A stretch of 43,458 bases of DNA, from contig JBFWRS010000032.1 of assembly GCA_050248795.1 (NCBI GenBank), positions 1 through 43,458 on the forward strand, written 5' to 3'. Below, one piece after another: positions 1 through 8,415 of this stretch (position 1 is its first letter; every line of letters starts with the position of its first letter). The position numbers and the translations under genes were made by a program. The DNA comes from CAZTDU01 sp050248795. Its GTDB lineage: Bacteria; Pseudomonadota; Gammaproteobacteria; Burkholderiales; SG8-39. The notes beneath the pieces were generated by a model. It was not told where the DNA came from, ran no database searches, and was given only the letters and a program-made list of their open reading frames with translations.

Positions 1-73
1 GCGCAAGGGCGACGACATCGAACTGACGGTGACCGTGGGACGGCGGCCGAAGCCGCAGACCAGGCAGGAATAG
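1..73 (+). CDS. C-terminal end of a probable DegP/DegQ-type (S1C) periplasmic serine protease, cut by the window edge
   Basis: Only 23 codons and a TAG stop (71-73) are visible. The tail contains RKGDDIELTVTVGRRP, the kind of last beta-strand that ends a PDZ domain in Do-family proteases ('G..v.v.v..rP'). In betaproteobacterial genomes a Do-like protease commonly converges on tatC, as this gene does, with only 3 bases between the two stop codons. Family assignment rests on this short tail plus position; the catalytic domain lies outside the window. It could be another PDZ protein. Confidence 0.55.
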   Translation, partial: RKGDDIELTVTVGRRPKPQTRQE

Positions 74-76
74 CCG

Positions 77-859
77 TTAGCGCTCCAGTTCCCGCTCGGC
101 CTCGGCGTCCGACATGGGCTTGTAGTCCGATTCGCCATCGACGCGCTTACCCATCATTCTCGCCACCAGCAGTCCCGCCTCGTACAGCAGGCACATCGGC
201 ACCGCCAGCATGAACTGCGAGATCACGTCCGGCGGGGTGACGATGGCCGCGACGATGAACGCGCCGACGACCACGTAGGGGCGCGCATCGCGCAGCTTTT
301 CTATGCTTACCGCGCCGGCACGGACCAGCAGGATGACGACGATGGGAATCTCGAAAGTGACACCGAAGGCGAGGAACATGGTGATGACGAAGCTGAAGTA
401 GGCCTCGATGTCCGGAGCGGGCGTGATCGACTTGGGCGCGAAGTCGTTGATGAAGCGGAACACCGTGCCGAACACGAAGTAGTAGCAGAACGCCACGCCG
501 ACCAGGAACAGCACGGAACTGGCGACGACGATGGGCAGCGCGAGCTTCTTTTCGTGCTCGTAGAGGCCGGGAGCGACAAAGGCCCAAGCCTGGTACAGCA
601 CCACCGGCAGCGCGACCAGGAACGCCACCAGCGCGGTCACCTTCATCGGCACCATGAACGGCGTGATGACCCCGGTGGCGATCATCTTCGCGCCCTCGGG
701 CAACGCGAGCATCAGCGGCTGCGCGAGGAAGTCGTAGATCGCGGCCGCACCCGGCCAGGCGAAAAGCACGGCAAACACCACGGCCACCGCGGCCAGCGCG
801 CGCACCACGCGCTCGCGCAGCTCGACCAGGTGGGAGACGAAGGTGTCCTGCGTGCTCAC
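77..859 (-). CDS. tatC: Sec-independent protein translocase TatC
   Basis: TatC is the multi-spanning core of the twin-arginine translocase. With TatB it forms the receptor that binds RR signal peptides of folded cargo at the inner membrane. The 260-residue length is normal. The N-terminal signature FVSHLVELRERVVRAL, which precedes the first membrane span, is diagnostic, and about six hydrophobic segments follow. The start is GTG and overlaps the tatB TGA by 4 bases (GTGA), implying translational coupling. It is the last gene of the long minus-strand series and ends 3 bases from a convergent protease tail, with no obvious terminator between them. Confidence 0.97.
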   Translation of the reverse strand: MSTQDTFVSHLVELRERVVRALAAVAVVFAVLFAWPGAAAIYDFLAQPLMLALPEGAKMIATGVITPFMVPMKVTALVAFLVALPVVLYQAWAFVAPGLYEHEKKLALPIVVASSVLFLVGVAFCYYFVFGTVFRFINDFAPKSITPAPDIEAYFSFVITMFLAFGVTFEIPIVVILLVRAGAVSIEKLRDARPYVVVGAFIVAAIVTPPDVISQFMLAVPMCLLYEAGLLVARMMGKRVDGESDYKPMSDAEAERELER

Positions 860-1212
860 GGCTGCCTGGCCGGCCCGGACAGCGCGGGATCAGGCGCCGG
901 CTGCGGCGCCGCGGCCGTGTCGCCGGTCGCGGCAGCAGCCGCGCTGTTGAGTTCGCCCTCGGCCTCGGACAACCCTGAATGCACCGAAGACTCGATGCTG
1001 GTGGCCGCCTCCTGCACGGAGTCGCGCATCTTCTTCAGTTCCTCGAGCTCGACCTCGCGGTTGATGTCCGCCTTGACGTCGGACACGTAGCGCTGCAGCC
1101 GTCCGACCAGGTGCCCGACCGTGCGAGCGACGCGCGGCAGGCGTTCCGGCCCGATCACGATCAACGCGACCAGGCCGATCAGCATCAGTTCGGAGAAGCC
1201 GATATCGAACAT
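856..1212 (-). CDS. tatB: Sec-independent translocase subunit TatB
   Basis: TatB is the single-span partner of TatC in the signal-peptide receptor complex. The protein opens MFDIGFSELMLIGLVALIVIGPERLP, which includes the conserved acidic residue ahead of the span and the G-P hinge with 'ERLP' typical of TatB. An amphipathic helix follows (residues about 22-60), then an Ala/Pro-rich disordered tail. The length of 118 aa is slightly short for the family. It is separated from tatA by 62 bases that contain a 9-bp stem-loop, while it overlaps tatC by 4 bases. TatA and TatB are distinguished here by the FGTKKLR hinge in tatA against GPERLP in this protein. Confidence 0.95.
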   Translation of the reverse strand: MFDIGFSELMLIGLVALIVIGPERLPRVARTVGHLVGRLQRYVSDVKADINREVELEELKKMRDSVQEAATSIESSVHSGLSEAEGELNSAAAAATGDTAAAPQPAPDPALSGPARQP

Positions 1213-1228
1213 GCGGGACTCAGAAGCA

Positions 1229-1253
1229 AAGGGCGCTCACGCGGAGCGCCCTT
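1229..1253. other. Stem-loop in the tatA-tatB intergenic region
   Basis: AAGGGCGCT (1229-1237) and AGCGCCCTT (1245-1253) are perfect 9-base inverted arms around a 7-base loop. Read in the direction of transcription (minus), the stem is followed by TGCTTC, which is only weakly U-rich. It may be an attenuator, a processing or stability element, or an inefficient terminator. It lies within the only sizeable gap in the tat genes. Confidence 0.7.
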
Positions 1254-1274
1254 CCGGTTGCTGGTTCGGAGCGA

Positions 1275-1499
1275 TCAGGCCTTTGACTCGGTCTTGGACT
1301 TGACCTCGCCCTCGATCGTCTTGCCGGAAACCTGCTGCTGCGCGCCTTCGGCCTTGTCGCCGCCCTCGCGCATGCCGTCCTTGAAACCCCGCACCGCGCC
1401 GCCCAGGTCGGCACCCATGTTGCGAAGCTTCTTGGTGCCGAATACCAGCATCACGATGACCAGGACGATCAGCCAGTGCCAGATACTGAACGCACCCAT
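1275..1499 (-). CDS. tatA: Twin-arginine translocase pore subunit TatA
   Basis: TatA is the small single-span protein that oligomerises to let folded proteins cross the inner membrane. The reading frame continues upstream, but the start is fixed at 1499 by a near-perfect AAGGAGG five bases before ATG and by the family N-terminus MGAFSIWHWLIVLVIV. Features are one membrane span (residues about 6-20), the FGTKKLRNMGADLGGAVRGF hinge and amphipathic helix, and a charged tail, giving 74 residues. The ATG follows the hinT stop by one base. The gene is first in tatA-tatB-tatC, and a stem-loop lies immediately downstream. Confidence 0.97.
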   Translation of the reverse strand: MGAFSIWHWLIVLVIVMLVFGTKKLRNMGADLGGAVRGFKDGMREGGDKAEGAQQQVSGKTIEGEVKSKTESKA

Positions 1500-1500
1500 G

Positions 1501-1863
1501 TCAACCTCCTTCCGCCTTGCGTGAAAGCATCCTTCCCAGGGGGTGTGGCCCGCCGAGGATGTGCATATGAACATGATACACCTCCTGATGGCCCACCTTT
1601 CCGGTGTTGATGATGGTGCGAAAGCCATCCGCGGCACCATGACGGCGCGCGAGTTCCCCCGCCATCGACAGCATGCGGCCGAACGCCTTTTCGTGCGCCG
1701 GCGTGGCGTCGTAGAGGGTCGCGACGTGGGCCTTCGGGATCACCAGCAGGTGCACCGGCGCCTGCGGGTGGATGTCCGGGAAGACGAGGATGTCTTCGTC
1801 CTCGTAGACCCGGGTCGCGGGAATCTCGCCGCGCACGATCCTGCAGAAGATGCAGCCCTGCAT
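1501..1863 (-). CDS. hinT: HIT-family nucleotide hydrolase (HinT-like)
   Basis: This is a histidine-triad protein of the HinT branch, which hydrolyses AMP-linked phosphoramidates such as lysyl-AMP. The 120 residues carry the N-terminal CIFCRIVRGEIPATRVYEDE block, with C4 and C7 as in the zinc-containing HIT subgroup, the central HLLVIPKAH strand, and the active-site triad YHVHMHILGG (His97, His99, His101). The frame is open upstream, but ATG at 1863 gives the family N-terminus and lies 2 bases after the hisE stop. A HIT gene between hisE and tatA is a recurrent betaproteobacterial arrangement; the physiological substrate is unknown. Confidence 0.93.
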   Translation of the reverse strand: MQGCIFCRIVRGEIPATRVYEDEDILVFPDIHPQAPVHLLVIPKAHVATLYDATPAHEKAFGRMLSMAGELARRHGAADGFRTIINTGKVGHQEVYHVHMHILGGPHPLGRMLSRKAEGG

Positions 1864-1865
1864 GC

Positions 1866-2228
1866 CTACTTCCCTCCGTCGCGCGCCTTGGCCTTGCGTG
1901 CGGCTTTCTCGTCGATTCCCGAGATCCCCTCGCGCCGGCGCAGCTCGGCGAGCACGTCCACCGGGCCGAGGCCGTGGTGCGCGAGCAGCACGAGGCAGTG
2001 GAACCACAGATCGGCGGTTTCGCGCACGATGTCCAGCTGCCGGCCGGACTTGGCGGCGAGGATGGTCTCGGTCGCCTCCTCGCCGATCTTCTTCAGGATC
2101 GCGTCCTCGCCGCCGGCGAACAGGCGCGCGACATAGGAAGTCTCGGGATCCCCGCTGCGCCGTGCTTCCAGCGTCTCGGCAAGCCGCTCCAGCGTGTCGG
2201 TCAGGCCGGGTTTCATGGTCTGGCTCAT
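1866..2228 (-). CDS. hisE: Phosphoribosyl-ATP pyrophosphatase HisE
   Basis: HisE removes pyrophosphate from phosphoribosyl-ATP, the second step of histidine synthesis. The protein is all-alpha and MazG-like. It carries the metal-binding acidic clusters GEEATET (E50, E51, E54) and RETADLW (E70, D73) and a charged C-terminal tail (120 aa). It is a separate protein rather than a HisIE fusion as in E. coli, and overlaps hisI by 4 bases (ATGA at 2225-2228). An internal Met5 is a possible alternative start, but the coupled ATG at 2228 is preferred. Confidence 0.96.
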   Translation of the reverse strand: MSQTMKPGLTDTLERLAETLEARRSGDPETSYVARLFAGGEDAILKKIGEEATETILAAKSGRQLDIVRETADLWFHCLVLLAHHGLGPVDVLAELRRREGISGIDEKAARKAKARDGGK

Positions 2229-2607
2229 TTTCGGTAGATCTCCTTCGGATCCTTCAGCACCGGGTCGGTCCCGATCCAGCGCCCGTCCTCGAGCTTGCGG
2301 AAAAAACAGCTTTCACGGCCGGTGTGACAGGCGATGCCGCCGACCGATTCGACTTTCAGCAGTATCGCGTCGGCGTCGCAGTCCAGCCGCACTTCGACGA
2401 TCCTCTGCACGTATCCGGACTCTTCGCCCTTGTGCCAGAGCTTTGCCCGCGAGCGCGACCAGTACACCGCCTCGCCGCGCCTGACGGTCTCGACAAGCGC
2501 CTCGCGGTTCATCCACGCCACCGTGAGCACGCGACCGCTCGCGGCGTCCTGCGCGATGGCGGCAACCAGGCCCTTGTCGTCCCAATGCACCTGGTCGACC
2601 CACTCGG

Positions 2608-2611
<4 letters not shown>
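2225..2611 (-). CDS. hisI: Phosphoribosyl-AMP cyclohydrolase HisI
   Basis: HisI opens the adenine ring of phosphoribosyl-AMP, the third step of histidine synthesis. It is a zinc- and magnesium-dependent enzyme. The 128 residues contain the family blocks LTVAWMNREAL, YWSRSRAKLWHKGEESG, the metal site LDCDAD (D77, C78, D79, D81) and CHTGRESC (C95, C102). ATG at 2611 overlaps the hisF stop by 4 bases, and the 3' end overlaps hisE by 4. Confidence 0.97.
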
Positions 2612-3366
<755 letters not shown>

Positions 3367-3374
3367 GGCGCCGG

Positions 3375-4124
3375 TCAGGCCTTGCCGACGGCCTTGTCCG
3401 CCGCTGCCTGCGCCTTCCTGAAATCCAGCGTTCCCTCGTAGAGCGCGCGGCCGGCTATCGTGCCGACCACGCCCTCGGGCACCAGCTTCTTGCAGATCGC
3501 CTCGACGTCCTTGATGCTGTTAAGCCCGCCCGAGGCGATCACCGGAATCTTGATCTGCGTGGCGAGGTTGTAGGTGGCCTCGATGTTGACGCCGCCCATC
3601 ATGCCGTCGCGCCCGATGTCGGTGTAGATCAGCGCCTCGGTGCCGTAGTCCTCGAACTTCCGGGCGAGGTCGACGACGTCATGGCCGGTCAGCTTCGACC
3701 AGCCCTCGACCGCGACCTTTCCGTCCTTCGCGTCCAGGCCGGCGATGATGTGGCCGGTGAACGCGTAGCAGGCGTCCTGCAGGAACCCGGGGTTCTTCAC
3801 CGCGGCAGTGCCGATGATGACGTAGGCCACGCCCGCGTCGATGTAGCTTTCGATGGTATCGAGGTCGCGGATGCCGCCGCCGATCTGGATCGGCAGCGTA
3901 TCGCCCACCGCCTTGATCATCTCGCGGATGACCTTCTCGTTCTTGGGATGCCCGGCGACGGCGCCGTTCAGGTCGACGATGTGCAGGCGCCGCGCACCCT
4001 GCTCGGCCCAGTGGCGCGCCATGGCGACCGGATCCTCGGAGAAGATCGTGGCCTTGTCCATGCGGCCCTGCTGCAGGCGGACGCAGCGGCCATCCTTGAG
4101 GTCGATTGCGGGAATGATCAGCAT
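3375..4124 (-). CDS. hisA: Phosphoribosylformimino-AICAR ribotide isomerase HisA
   Basis: HisA is the Amadori isomerase of histidine synthesis, a (beta/alpha)8 barrel paralogous to HisF. It begins MLIIPAIDLKDG, with catalytic Asp8, and has the second acid in AGLDAKDG (D131). The phosphate loops QIGGGIRD and VIASGGLNS sit at the two half-barrel equivalents. The length of 249 aa is typical. It is 31 bases downstream of hisH, one of the few non-overlapping junctions in the operon. Confidence 0.98.
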   Translation of the reverse strand: MLIIPAIDLKDGRCVRLQQGRMDKATIFSEDPVAMARHWAEQGARRLHIVDLNGAVAGHPKNEKVIREMIKAVGDTLPIQIGGGIRDLDTIESYIDAGVAYVIIGTAAVKNPGFLQDACYAFTGHIIAGLDAKDGKVAVEGWSKLTGHDVVDLARKFEDYGTEALIYTDIGRDGMMGGVNIEATYNLATQIKIPVIASGGLNSIKDVEAICKKLVPEGVVGTIAGRALYEGTLDFRKAQAAADKAVGKA

Positions 4125-4155
4125 GAACCGCGAGCCGGCGGCGTGGACAGGTGAA

Positions 4156-4791
4156 TCAGGGTTGCCAGTGAACGAAGTTGGAGAGGAGCTTCAGTCCGGC
4201 GCTTTGGCTTTTTTCCGGGTGGAACTGTACGGCAAAGAGGTTATCCCGCGCAACCGCGCAGGTAAAGGATATTCCGTACGTGCAGGTCGCCGCCACATCA
4301 GCCTCGTCGCGCGGGCGCGGAAAATAGCTGTGCACGAAATAGAAGCGCTCGCCCGGCTCGATTCCTGCCCATAGTGCGTGCGACAAGCGCGGCGTCACCT
4401 GGTTCCATCCCATGTGCGGTACTTTCAGCCGCGAACCGTCCTCTGCATGCATCGCCGCCGCGGGGAAGCGCGGCACGTCGCCCGGCAGCAGGCCCAGTCC
4501 CGCTGCGTCGCCTTCCTCGCCGCGCTCGAACAGCATCTGCATGCCGACGCAGATGCCGAGGAAGGGCCGCGCGCGGGCAGCTTCGAGCACCGCGTCGCGC
4601 GCGCCGCTCGCCTCGAGGCTGCGCATGCAATCCGGAAGCGCGCCCTGGCCTGGCACCACGACCTTGTCGGCGGCATGGATCACGGCCGGGTCGGCCGTCA
4701 CCAGCACCTGCGCCTCCGGCGCGACATGCTCCAGCGCCTTGGAAACCGAGCGCAGGTTGCCCATGCCATAGTCGACGACGGCGATGCGCAT
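4156..4791 (-). CDS. hisH: Imidazole glycerol phosphate synthase glutaminase subunit HisH
   Basis: HisH is the class I glutamine amidotransferase that feeds ammonia to HisF. The catalytic triad is Cys81 in FLGICVGMQ, His191 and Glu193 in FAVQFHPEKS. It opens MRIAVVDYGMGNLRSV, the family N-terminus. The oxyanion strand reads PGQGA, where PGVG is also common. The length is 211 aa. It starts 18 bases after hisB ends. Confidence 0.98.
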   Translation of the reverse strand: MRIAVVDYGMGNLRSVSKALEHVAPEAQVLVTADPAVIHAADKVVVPGQGALPDCMRSLEASGARDAVLEAARARPFLGICVGMQMLFERGEEGDAAGLGLLPGDVPRFPAAAMHAEDGSRLKVPHMGWNQVTPRLSHALWAGIEPGERFYFVHSYFPRPRDEADVAATCTYGISFTCAVARDNLFAVQFHPEKSQSAGLKLLSNFVHWQP

Positions 4792-4809
4792 CGCGGGACC
4801 GGAAGCGGC

Positions 4810-5400
4810 CTAGAGGGATCCCTTGGTTGACGGAATCGCGCCGCCGGCAGCCGCGTCGCGCTCGAGTGCCATGCGCAGCGCTCGCGCGAACGCCTTGAAT
4901 ATGGTCTCGCACTGGTGGTGCGCATTGTCGCCGCGCAGGTTGTCGATGTGCAGCGTGACCAGCGCGTGGTTGACGAAGCCCTGGAAGAACTCGTGCACCA
5001 GGTCGACGTCGAACTCGCCGATCAGCGCGCGCGTGTAGGTGACGCCGTATTGCAGCCCCGGTCGGCCGGACAGGTCGACGACCACGCGCGACAGCGCTTC
5101 GTCCAGCGGCACGTACGCATGGCCATAGCGGCGAATGCCGGCCTTGTCGCCTGCGGCCTTCGCCAGCGCCTGGCCGAGCGTAATGCCGATGTCCTCGACG
5201 GTATGGTGGGCATCGATATGCAGGTCGCCCTTCGCGTCGATGTCCAGGTCGATCATGCCGTGGCGCGCCACCTGGTCGAGCATGTGCTCGAGGAACGGGA
5301 TCCCCGTGGCGAGCTTCGCCACCCCGGTGCCGTCCAGGTTCACGCGCACGCGGATCTGCGTTTCCTTCGTGTTGCGGACGACTTCCGCGGTGCGGGTCAT
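4810..5400 (-). CDS. hisB: Imidazoleglycerol-phosphate dehydratase HisB (monofunctional)
   Basis: HisB is the Mn-dependent dehydratase acting on imidazole glycerol phosphate. The 196 residues carry both metal-binding histidine blocks, DAHHTVEDIG (H65, H66) and NAHHQCET (H161, H162), and the EHMLDQVARHG block. There is no N-terminal phosphatase domain, so histidinol phosphatase must be encoded elsewhere. The frame stays open far upstream, antisense-compatible with hisC, but the ATG at 5400 overlaps the hisC stop by 4 bases and gives the family start RTAEVVRNTKET. Confidence 0.98.
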   Translation of the reverse strand: MTRTAEVVRNTKETQIRVRVNLDGTGVAKLATGIPFLEHMLDQVARHGMIDLDIDAKGDLHIDAHHTVEDIGITLGQALAKAAGDKAGIRRYGHAYVPLDEALSRVVVDLSGRPGLQYGVTYTRALIGEFDVDLVHEFFQGFVNHALVTLHIDNLRGDNAHHQCETIFKAFARALRMALERDAAAGGAIPSTKGSL

Positions 5401-6479
5401 GGCTGCAGTGCCTTTTTCATCGCCTCGATCATCGCACGGTTCTCCGCCGGCGTGCCTATGGTAAGCCGCAGGCAATTCTCCATCAGCGGATGGCCTCCCG
5501 AGAAGTCTTTCACCAGCACGCCTGCCGCCCGCATGCGCTCGAACACGCGCGTACCCGCGCCCTTGCCGCCCTCGACACGGACCAGCACGAAGTTCGCCGC
5601 CGACGGATACACGCGCAGGCCCGGCAGCGCGCCGAGCGCAGCTCGCAGCGGCTCGCGCTCGGCGAGCACCTTTGCCGCCTGCTCGTCGAGAACGCGCTTG
5701 TTCTCCAGCAGCTTGATCGCCACCGCCTCGGTCATGACGTTGATGTTGAACGGCGAGCGCGTCTTGTTGAACGCGTCGATCCACTCCTTGCCGGCGCAGA
5801 TGTAGCCCAGGCGCACGCCCGCCATGCTGATCTTGGACACCGTGCGCATCACCGCCAGGTTCTCGAACTCCGCGAGCCGCGGCATGAACGTGGCGCCGGC
5901 GAAGGGCTGGTAGGCCTCGTCTATCACCACCAGGCCCGGCGCGGCGCGCACGATGCGCTCGATGTCTGCGACCGGGAACGCGTTTCCCGTGGGGTTGTTC
6001 GGGAACGCGATCCAGACCAGCGCCGGCTGCTCCTTCGCCATCGCAGCGAGGAAAGCTTCGGTATCGAGCGAGAAATCCTCGCGCAGCGCGACGCCGGCGA
6101 AGCGCAGCCGGTAGAAGAGCGCGTGCATCTGGAACATCGCGAACGAGGGCGCAGGCGCCATCACCACCGCGCCCTCGCGCGCCAGCGCTGCGGTGACGTA
6201 CTGGATGCACTCGTCCGAGCCGTTGCCCAGCAGCACGTCGCACCCCGCCGGCACCTGCATGATGTCGCGGATCAAGGCGCGCAGCTTCGCCGCGCTCGGC
6301 ACCGGATAGCGGTTGAGCGCGAGCCCCGAGACGATCTCGCCGACCTCCTTCGCCAGCCAGTCGGGCAGGCGATAGGGGCTCTCCATGACGTCAAGCTTGA
6401 CCAGGCCGACGGCATCCGACACCGGATACGCGTGCATGGCCTGGATCTCGGGCCGGATCACCTTCTGCGCAATGCTCAT
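5397..6479 (-). CDS. hisC: Histidinol-phosphate aminotransferase HisC
   Basis: HisC is a PLP-dependent fold-type I aminotransferase that converts imidazole acetol phosphate to histidinol phosphate. Visible motifs in the 360 residues are LGNGSDE, FPNNPTGN (N162), VVIDEAY (D187) and the Schiff-base lysine K216 in TVSKISMAGVRLGY; a late arginine motif, CLRLTIG, is also present. ATG at 6479 overlaps the hisD stop by 4 bases and is preferred over further upstream codons that lie inside hisD. Confidence 0.97.
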   Translation of the reverse strand: MSIAQKVIRPEIQAMHAYPVSDAVGLVKLDVMESPYRLPDWLAKEVGEIVSGLALNRYPVPSAAKLRALIRDIMQVPAGCDVLLGNGSDECIQYVTAALAREGAVVMAPAPSFAMFQMHALFYRLRFAGVALREDFSLDTEAFLAAMAKEQPALVWIAFPNNPTGNAFPVADIERIVRAAPGLVVIDEAYQPFAGATFMPRLAEFENLAVMRTVSKISMAGVRLGYICAGKEWIDAFNKTRSPFNINVMTEAVAIKLLENKRVLDEQAAKVLAEREPLRAALGALPGLRVYPSAANFVLVRVEGGKGAGTRVFERMRAAGVLVKDFSGGHPLMENCLRLTIGTPAENRAMIEAMKKALQP

Positions 6480-7768
6480 AGCCTGTACTCCGCCGATTTC
6501 GCGTGCGCCTCGAGGCCTTCGCCCTCGGCCAGCTCGGCGGCGACTCGCCCGAGCGTGCGCGCGCCCTCGCGCGACACGTTGACGATGCTGGTTCGCTTCT
6601 GGAAGTCGTAGACGCCGAGCGGCGAGGAGAAGCGCGCGGTGCCGGACGTGGGCAGCACGTGGTTGGGCCCGGCGCAGTAGTCGCCCACCGCTTCCGAGCT
6701 GTAGCGCCCGAGGAAGATGGCGCCGGCGTGCCGCAGTTGCGGCAGCCAGCGTTCCGGCTCCTGGACCGACAGTTCGAGGTGCTCGGGCGCGATGTCGTTG
6801 GCGATCTCGCAGGCCTGCGCGAGGTCGCGCGTCAGCACCAGCGCGCCGCGCCCCTCGAGCGACGCAGCGATGATGTCGCGGCGACGCATCTGCGGCAGTT
6901 GCCGTGCGATGCTCGCCTCGACTTCGTCCAGGTAGGCCGCATCCGGGCACAACAGGATCGACTGCGCCAGCTCGTCATGCTCGGCCTGCGAAAACAGGTC
7001 CATCGCGATCCAGTCCGCGGGCGTGCGGCCGTCGCAGATGACTAGGATCTCGGACGGCCCGGCGATCATGTCGATGCCGACCTCGCCGAACACCTGGCGC
7101 TTCGCCGCCGCGACGTAAGCATTGCCGGGCCCGACGATCTTGTCCACGCGCGCGATGCTCGCGGTGCCGTAGGCGAGCGCCGCCACGGCCTGCGCGCCAC
7201 CGATCGCGAAGACGCGGTCTGCGCCGGCGATCGCCGCCGCCGCCAGCACCAGCGGATTGCGCACGCCGTCAGGCGTCGGGCAGACCATCACCACCTCGCG
7301 CACGCCGGCGACCTTCGCCGGGATCACGTTCATCAGCACGCTGGAGGGATAGGCGGCCTTGCCGCCCGGCACGTAGACGCCGACGCGGTCCAGCGGCGTG
7401 ACGCGCTGCCCGAGTTCGGTGCCGTCGCTTTCCTTGTATGTCCACGACTCCGCCACCTGGCGCTGGTGGAAACGGTGCACGCGAGCAGCGGCCTCCTCCA
7501 GCGCGGCGCGGCGCGCCGGCGCCAGTCCCGCCAGCGCCGCCTGCATCGATTCGCGCGTCAGTTCCAGCTCGGCCATCGACGCCGCGTCCACGCGATCGAA
7601 TCGCCGGGTGTACGCGAGTACCGCGGCGTCTCCCTGCGCGCGTACGTCCGCGATGATCGCGCGCGCCGCGGCGTCGATGGCCGGGTCCAGCGCGGCTTCG
7701 TAGTGCGTCAGTTCCGCCAGGCGCTCGCGGAAGTCCGCATCGCCTGTCGACAGGCGTCGCAGCTTCAT
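6476..7768 (-). CDS. hisD: Histidinol dehydrogenase HisD
   Basis: HisD carries out the last two oxidations to L-histidine and is zinc- and NAD-dependent. The 430-aa length is typical. Motifs include RVGVYVPGGKAAYPSS, AIGGAQAVAALAYGT, KIVGPGNAYVA, DMIAGPSE and the catalytic and zinc region LFSQAEHDE (Q261, E263, H264). The start ATG overlaps the hisG stop by 4 bases. Confidence 0.98.
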   Translation of the reverse strand: MKLRRLSTGDADFRERLAELTHYEAALDPAIDAAARAIIADVRAQGDAAVLAYTRRFDRVDAASMAELELTRESMQAALAGLAPARRAALEEAAARVHRFHQRQVAESWTYKESDGTELGQRVTPLDRVGVYVPGGKAAYPSSVLMNVIPAKVAGVREVVMVCPTPDGVRNPLVLAAAAIAGADRVFAIGGAQAVAALAYGTASIARVDKIVGPGNAYVAAAKRQVFGEVGIDMIAGPSEILVICDGRTPADWIAMDLFSQAEHDELAQSILLCPDAAYLDEVEASIARQLPQMRRRDIIAASLEGRGALVLTRDLAQACEIANDIAPEHLELSVQEPERWLPQLRHAGAIFLGRYSSEAVGDYCAGPNHVLPTSGTARFSSPLGVYDFQKRTSIVNVSREGARTLGRVAAELAEGEGLEAHAKSAEYRL

Positions 7769-8415
7769 GTGGGCCCCGCGGTGAGGCCGGCAAAGGCGGC
7801 CATCACCGGTTGCAGCAGCGCGCGCTTCATCTTCAGCGACGCCTGGTTGACGATCAGCCGCGCGGACACCTGCATGATCTCCTCGACCACCACCAGTCCG
7901 TTGTCGTGCAGCGTCCTGCCGGTGGCTACAAGGTCAACGATGGCATCCGCCAGTCCGACGATCGGCGCCAGCTCCATCGATCCGTACAAGCGGATCAGGT
8001 CGACGTGAACGCCCTTGGCGGAAAAATGTTCGCGCGTCGTCTGCACGTACTTGGTCGCCACGCGCAGCCGCGCGCCCTGGCGTACCGCAGCGGCATAGTC
8101 GAAGCCCTTTCGCGCCGCGACCACCATCCGGCAGCGCGCGATGCCGAGGTCGAGCGGCTGGTACAGGCCGGCGCCGCCGTGCTCGACCAGCACGTCCCGG
8201 CCGGCGATGCCCAGGTCCGCCGCGCCGTACTGCACGTAGGTGGGCGCGTCCGACGCACGCACGACGATCAGTTGCACGTCGCGCCGCTGCGTGCCGATGA
8301 CGAGCTTGCGCGTCGCGCCAAGGTCCTCCACGGGCGAGATGCCGGCGCGCGCCAGCATCGGCGCCGCCTCGTCCAGGATCCGCCCCTTCGACAGCGCGAT
8401 GACGATGCCGCTCAT
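7765..8415 (-). CDS. hisG: ATP phosphoribosyltransferase, short form HisG
   Basis: This enzyme makes the first committed step of histidine synthesis, from ATP and PRPP. At 216 aa it is the short HisG form: it starts IVIALSKGRILDEAAPML, contains DLGIAGRDVL, and ends after the PRPP-binding region DAIVDLVATGRTL without the C-terminal regulatory ACT-like domain. Short HisG enzymes normally need HisZ, a histidyl-tRNA-synthetase paralogue, for activity and feedback control. No hisZ is in this window. It overlaps both murA and hisD by 4 bases. Confidence 0.97.
   Translation of the reverse strand: MSGIVIALSKGRILDEAAPMLARAGISPVEDLGATRKLVIGTQRRDVQLIVVRASDAPTYVQYGAADLGIAGRDVLVEHGGAGLYQPLDLGIARCRMVVAARKGFDYAAAVRQGARLRVATKYVQTTREHFSAKGVHVDLIRLYGSMELAPIVGLADAIVDLVATGRTLHDNGLVVVEEIMQVSARLIVNQASLKMKRALLQPVMAAFAGLTAGPT

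Noticed and set aside
4810..6243. Possible bifunctional HisB with a long N-terminal extension
   Set aside because: The frame is open upstream of 5400, but that stretch is Arg/Gly-rich, lies inside hisC and has none of the HAD phosphatase motifs. The ATGA-coupled start at 5400 gives a normal monofunctional enzyme.
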